Below the pieces are notes generated by a model. The model saw nothing but the letters and a program-made list of their open reading frames with translations, was not told where the DNA came from and made no database searches. A DNA stretch of 50,118 nucleotides from Apostichopus leukothele. Its lineage: Eukaryota > Echinodermata > Holothuroidea > Aspidochirotida > Stichopodidae. The first letter of the stretch is position 1, and each line of letters opens with the position of its first letter. This document shows positions 46,593-50,118 of the stretch, in pieces. Both the position numbers and the translations under genes were made by a program. The stretch is taken from positions 1,229,518 through 1,279,635 of the forward strand of contig JAAAKB020000009.1 of assembly GCA_010014835.2 (NCBI GenBank). Reading direction: 5' to 3'.

Positions 46593-47280
46593 CAGGGAGG
46601 ATAGTTTGAAATATTTCATCATCTTGGTTTCTGGCACAAATCCCTAGTTACCAATAATTCATGAAGATATAGACCTAATTAAATAGATGGGTTGGTGGAT
46701 GCTCACCCTATGAACTCTTGTGTTGATGATGCTAAACATTCCCAAGGCATCCCCTTTCACTCTTACTTTAAAGGTTTCAATTGACAGATCCTTGTCTTGA
46801 TAACAGTTTGTTGAATATTCCCTGGAGGCTAACTGTCACATTAGCCACATTAATAATTAATATTCAACACAATGCTGGTCATATCTTATGTAAGTTTTGT
46901 GGTTTACCTGGTTTCCTCAGCCTGCAAGACATTGCATTGTACACATTGCATAATTTGTAGGGTGGGGGGTGGGACGTAGGGGCAGGAGTTGGTGGGGGTG
47001 ATATCCTACCTCCTTTATAAAGAAGCTTAAAACTCACCCTTATGCCACAAGCTTTTGCGCCTCGAATGCCCCATTCTAGGTGGATACGTGCTCATTATAA
47101 ATCCTTGTTATTATTTTTATAACATTGCGACTGGTGGAAACTGGGTCCCTGGAGCCCATGTGTGATCACTTGCATTTCAAGCTTATACCCCCATACTATT
47201 TGTAACTTACAATTTGCTTTCCTAAGAGTTATTAATAAGATCTTTCCCTGCCTCTGTCTCAAATAGTTAAGACTTAGGCT

Positions 47281-47351
47281 CATAGGCGTAGGAGCCTAAT
47301 TTGATTTGGGGGGGGGGGGGGCTGCAGCCCCCCCCACCTCCTACCCCTATG
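47281..47351. repeat. 71-bp foldback element with G-run/C-run arms
   Basis: Outer arms CATAGGCGTAGGAG (47281-47294) and CTCCTACCCCTATG (47338-47351) pair with one mismatch. Inner arms are a run of G and a run of C around CTGCAG. The start matches GGCGTAGGA of the element at 37980, so it is probably a small non-autonomous or satellite-like repeat family. Confidence 0.75.
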
Positions 47352-47694
47352 CTTAGGCTAAATTATATGTTCCCTGAATCCCTGCAATGGCAGCTCTTGA
47401 AATACAATACCCTAGTTGCGATATAAATGTAAAAGGCAAAAAAGTGGTTGTGTTGTCCACAGATTCTAATGAAAAGACACTCAAGTTTAATGTAACTGTG
47501 AGCTGATATATAAAACAGAATATATACTTCCGTCTCACATAATTTGGATATCGACAAAGTAAACCTTAGTAAATTAACCAGTTGGTATTTCGAGTCTAAG
47601 TTGTCATCAAACTTGATAATTTTGTAATTTTGAAAAAGAGAACAAAACCAGCTTTTCCTGAAACTATTGTGTTTATGCATTCACTGCTTTATAG

Positions 47695-49282
47695 AACTGT
47701 CTCTTGGATTAACACCAGCGGTAGGTAAGATGGCTGCCCGCATGCTGCATCGGTTAAATAATATCTGCCAATTTCAAATCAGTGATTTGTTTTGGTTTTT
47801 CCATAGACATCATATCCTGAGATTCCAGGAAAGATGCTGGTGTTTGGGAGAAGAAGCAGGATGGTTTAATCTATGAGGAACTGCCTCAACTCAAGAGGTG
47901 AGACTTCATGTTTGGCCTCAAGTGCCTTTCATTTACCCTACTTTTCAAAATGTGACATGCACTAGCCAAATTTTTGCACAGCAGGGCTCTTGGAGCTGCG
48001 GGCCAATCAGTGGCAGGTTTCCACCCGGGACATTTGACCATTTGGTATGCTCAGTATGTGAGCAATTCTTAGTTAAATGAGGGAGGTAGGACAGATGATG
48101 CTTGCCTCTCAGAGCGGTCAATGGGAGCAGCAGTGAAACCCGCCACTGACAGGGAGACTTACATTGTTTATTTTTACTGTGTGTAAAAGAACTTTAAAGA
48201 AGACACCAACAAAAAAAAAAAACATAAAAAAATAATACACCAAAGTTTCCTGATATGATGAGCTTGGATATATTATAGCTTTGTGGATCACATAGTGTGT
48301 ATTTGTCATACAAAGTCTGTCGATGTGTTTGGCTGTTTTATCATCCTGCAACCAGAAGAAACCTGACAAGAGCAAGTAAATTGATTTTATGCTTTCTTAT
48401 CGATGAATACACAACGTTGATAACAAGACCACATGTTTCGTTTACCTTTCTTCTTGGGATTGGCATTGGTGCTATAGAGATTATTTCAACCGATTGGCAG
48501 TTTCATGTGTTTGTCTACTAGAAATTATGTCTTTTTCTGTTTGGAAAAGTCTTAAAATGTCTAGTTAATCAAGAAAGTCTTCATCAGTTTTTGTAATATT
48601 GAATCTTACTAGTTTTATATTGTCAATTGCATTTCTTTCTCATATAATTAAAATTGATAAAATGGATGTGAAAATTGTTAATTTTTTTTTTTTTTAACTA
48701 AGACGCAGATTTTTTGTTTCCTTATTTATTGTATTTCTTTTTATAGTCCTTTCTTATCCTAAGTGTGGAGATATTTAATTTTCAGTCTCAACATTTTAAA
48801 TACAGTAAAAACACTGTGGGTGATGCATACTGTACACGGTCTGTAATTTGTTTTCTTAACATTTTTAAGGTGAAATAATCTTGAACTTTTTTCAGCAAGT
48901 TCTTGTAGTCTAACTTTGGGTGGCATGATTGTCATTCTCTCTACCGCTCATGTAGGGCTCTATCATTCTTAAATTTCTTCTTTTAAATCGAACGGAACAT
49001 CTTTCTGTTTTCTTTCGTTTCGTTACCCCTAGTACCCTGGGAAATATTCAGACACCGACAACAGAAGCAGCGACATCCCTCGCAGCTCATGATCAGAGGA
49101 AAGCTCCCATTGATATCATCTTCAGAGGAATCTGTATTAATAGATCAACCGACGATCCTGGACCTTACAGACTAAGTTTTCTACCAGATTCTCATCTCCC
49201 TTGGTATTTCACGCTCTCTCAGGCAGCAGCTGCTCCCATCTCAACCAACTCTATCAGAGACAGAGCTATAGACATCTTCTGA
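47695..49282 (+). CDS. Candidate small spliced gene (exons 47737?-47744, 47829-47897, 49033-49282)
   Basis: The final exon has a strong acceptor (TTTCGTTTCGTTACCCCTAG|T) and is open for 83 codons to TGA at 49280, including APIDIIFRGICINRSTDDPG and PYRLSFLPDSHLPWYFTLSQ. The middle exon (acceptor GATTCCAG|G, donor AAGAG|GTGAGA) encodes KDAGVWEKKQDGLIYEELPQ then LK and joins it in phase. A start AAGATGGCTGCC at 47729, context like YY1/TISU sites, would join in phase through a weak donor CATCG|GTTAAA. A rival reading of the last exon is YPGKYSDTDNRSSDIPRSS-stop. Neither matches a family I know. The sum of consistent phases is suggestive only. Confidence 0.3.
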
Positions 49283-50118
49283 CTTAACTCCACCAGTCGT
49301 TATCAAATAGAAAGGATCATTCCCAAGTTATAGCGACAGTAAGTTCTACTGTACCTGATCTTTCTTGCTGAAATTTGTACCATATGCGATTTGCAAAGCA
49401 ATTTTCGGTCGCCTCCGTAATCTGAAATTGTGAGACTTGTTATTTGTAAATTTGTTTTGAATATTTGTGATATTCTCGGGGACGCTCTGATATCGAAGGT
49501 CTAGATTGTCCTGGACAACCAAGCTAGGAGTTGACATGAGCTAATCTAAAGTGGAATGCATATAGTCATCTTGACTGCTTTCAAGGAAGAAGAAGACTGT
49601 CTATCACTTGGACCTATTTTTTTGTGAGGAAAATTGGTGGAAAGTACAGCTCAGCTAAACATATAGAAAGCAGCCATTGATCAGTCATTCCCCATCTATT
49701 TTTAGCCGTACGTACATCTTGGAAAAGTTTTTATCTGGATTCTCCTGTTGTTGTCCTCAGTCAGCAGCGTTCTGCTCAAGATAGTTTTTTCATCTTTGCA
49801 ACTAACTGGTAATGAGGTTTTCTCTTCTGCCAACTATAATCTTTCCAGCTATAACTTTTAGCATAAACTTTGGAACAAATTCTCCATACAGTAATTCTGC
49901 CATTTCATTCTGCGATGTCCAATCTGTGATGTTTTACCTACCTTGTTACTGGTAAGATTCTTCTTCAGTATTTTTTAATACTAAGAAAATTGTAATTATG
50001 ATATAAAACAGGAAAGGGAGGGGGAGAGAGAGAAAGATAGAGAGCGAGGGTGCGGGGGGGGGGGGGGTGGAACAGGGTTGTTTATAAAGGTTTTTTTATC
50101 AATATGGTGGTTGTTTAA
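49283..50118. other. Window end: possible 3' UTR, purine-rich tail
   Basis: Follows the candidate last exon. A GGGAGGGGGAGAGAGAGAAA tract at about 50014 and a G-run at 50053-50067 are simple repeats. No further exon seen. Confidence 0.35.

Overview
The window is animal nuclear DNA, AT-rich and gene-poor, with spliced genes, SINE and LINE remnants and many minisatellites. Most likely it comes from a marine invertebrate deuterostome, and an echinoderm (perhaps a sea cucumber) is my best guess. That guess rests on the intron-rich PTEN gene, on repeats built around AGGTCAAAGGTCATTTGGGG, and on short G/C-rich foldback elements beginning GGCGTAGGA. I cannot prove the species. Two runs of 100 N (16448-16547 and 38152-38251) are assembly gaps.

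The one certain gene is PTEN, on the + strand from 18547 to 29851. Nine coding exons join without a phase error into 403 codons plus a stop, the same length as human PTEN. The phosphatase signature, C2 domain, acidic tail and a C-terminal PDZ-binding motif (TCV) are present. Six of its eight introns sit where human introns sit. Two human introns are absent and two others are in new places, one of them splitting the catalytic P-loop.

Upstream of PTEN (1-18.4 kb) I see only candidate exons of unrecognised genes: + strand exons at 2126-2285 and 9548-9724, and a - strand pair at 12843-12983 and 10695-10912 with a promoter-like, CpG-containing start near 13.14 kb. The rest is local duplications, a tRNA-derived SINE, a LINE 3' fragment and unannotated AT-rich DNA.

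Downstream of PTEN (30-38 kb) lies an unusually dense series of unrelated minisatellites (64/54, 62, about 32, 144, about 55 and 71 bp units), with one candidate + exon at 35552-35629. At 38384-39895 on the - strand is a clear 503-codon open exon for a Ser/Arg/Tyr-rich, largely disordered protein that I do not recognise. Head-to-head with it, 1.6 kb away, is a 380-bp block present twice (41.3 and 42.6 kb). Each copy carries a start codon followed by the first half of what looks like a CRIB motif, and only the first copy ends in a usable splice donor. A 1-kb minisatellite of 32-bp units (44.0-45.06 kb) follows, then weak candidate exons at 46.4-49.3 kb.

I found no rRNA or intact tRNA gene, no CRISPR array, no LTR, retroviral or Polinton-like element and no toxin gene. 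Nothing here looks like a new multi-gene system. The most interesting items are the PTEN intron changes, the duplicated CRIB-like first exon, the unknown 503-residue protein and the repeats carrying nuclear-receptor-type DR1 motifs.
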